Below, piece by piece: positions 26,582-26,692 of a stretch of 26,692 nucleotides of DNA. The notes beneath the pieces are model-generated. The model searched no databases. It worked only from the letters and a program-made list of their open reading frames with translations, and was not told where the DNA came from. The DNA is taken from the NCBI GenBank assembly GCA_036510655.1, contig DATCDQ010000038.1, positions 1-26,692 of the forward strand. Direction: 5' to 3'. The position numbers were made by a program, and so were the translations under genes. Each line of letters begins with the position of its first letter. The stretch's first letter is position 1. The stretch is from Rathayibacter_A sp036510655 (GTDB taxonomy: Bacteria > Actinomycetota > Actinomycetes > Actinomycetales > Microbacteriaceae).

Positions 26582-26692
26582 TCAGCGACGCCGGCGGGTG
26601 CCGAAGATGCCGGCAACGACGCTGGTCAGAATCGTCTGAGTAGTACGGGAGCCGAGCACCTCCTCGAGCATGTTCTTCTGGGGCTTGGCCGC
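26582..26692 (-). CDS. HerA-like helicase domain (DUF853) protein, C-terminal fragment
   Basis: The last 36 codons and the TGA (26584-26582) of a gene that enters from beyond the window. The visible tail (PQKNMLEEVLGSRTTQTILT, then SVVAGIFGTRRRR) matches the conserved C-terminus of DUF853/HerA-like ATPases (LGSR..Q..L.S...GIFGTRRR). Those are hexameric P-loop ATPases of unclear function in Actinobacteria. The ATPase domain is outside the window, so identity rests on the tail alone. It converges with the APH-like gene at 27 bp. Confidence 0.7.
   Translation of the reverse strand, partial: AAKPQKNMLEEVLGSRTTQTILTSVVAGIFGTRRRR

Overview
The window looks like the chromosome of a high-GC actinobacterium, most probably family Microbacteriaceae. 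I base this on the G+C-rich codon use, frequent GTG starts, an XPB-type helicase pair, DUF2530, DUF3027 and DUF3263 proteins, a LytR_C protein, a solitary groEL under two CIRCE elements and a WXG100 protein. The lineage is inferred from gene content; no rRNA is present. Nearly everything is chromosomal housekeeping or conserved-hypothetical content. I see no integrase, transposase, phage gene or CRISPR array.

Layout. 1-611: a short uncharacterised gene and tRNA-Arg(CCU). 631-2269: a VapBC-like toxin-antitoxin operon and an AhpD-like carboxymuconolactone decarboxylase family gene, flanked by two related copies of an intergenic palindromic repeat. 2279-4289: an HNH endonuclease gene whose long upstream region contains a strong intrinsic terminator, then a secreted NlpC/P60 cell-wall hydrolase. 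4455-6625: a DtxR-family metal-dependent repressor, divergent from serC and a DUF2530 membrane protein. 6509-8081: DUF3027 and a cold-shock-domain protein, then a small membrane protein. 8095-11693: a helicase-associated protein and an XPB/ERCC3-type helicase, ending at a 58-bp hairpin with a 21-bp perfect stem.

11818-16427 is the most interesting part. A minus-strand run encodes GTP cyclohydrolase I, an FAD-dependent oxidoreductase, a FolP2-like dihydropteroate synthase homologue and a RibD_C-type reductase. It diverges from a Cys-rich ArsR/SufR-like regulator, with face-to-face promoters between them. Together these read as a possible regulated pteridine/folate branch.

16417-19636: a zinc-ribbon protein, an OmpR-type two-component system and a lone WXG100 protein. 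19779-21810: groEL and a CspA-type cold-shock gene. 21933-23978: LytR_C and DUF3263 proteins, divergent from msrB and a nitroreductase. 24020-26692: a 56-residue membrane protein, a PH-like membrane protein, a GNAT acetyltransferase, an APH(6)-like kinase and the C-terminal end of a HerA-like (DUF853) ATPase.

I did not find a clearly novel multi-gene system. The candidates most worth testing are the pteridine module with its regulator, the terminator-bearing leader before the HNH gene, the large palindrome at 11728-11785, repeat-derived sequence inside a DUF3027 coding region, the operator-like palindrome of the toxin-antitoxin operon, and over-representation of CGGATGC/GCATCCG.
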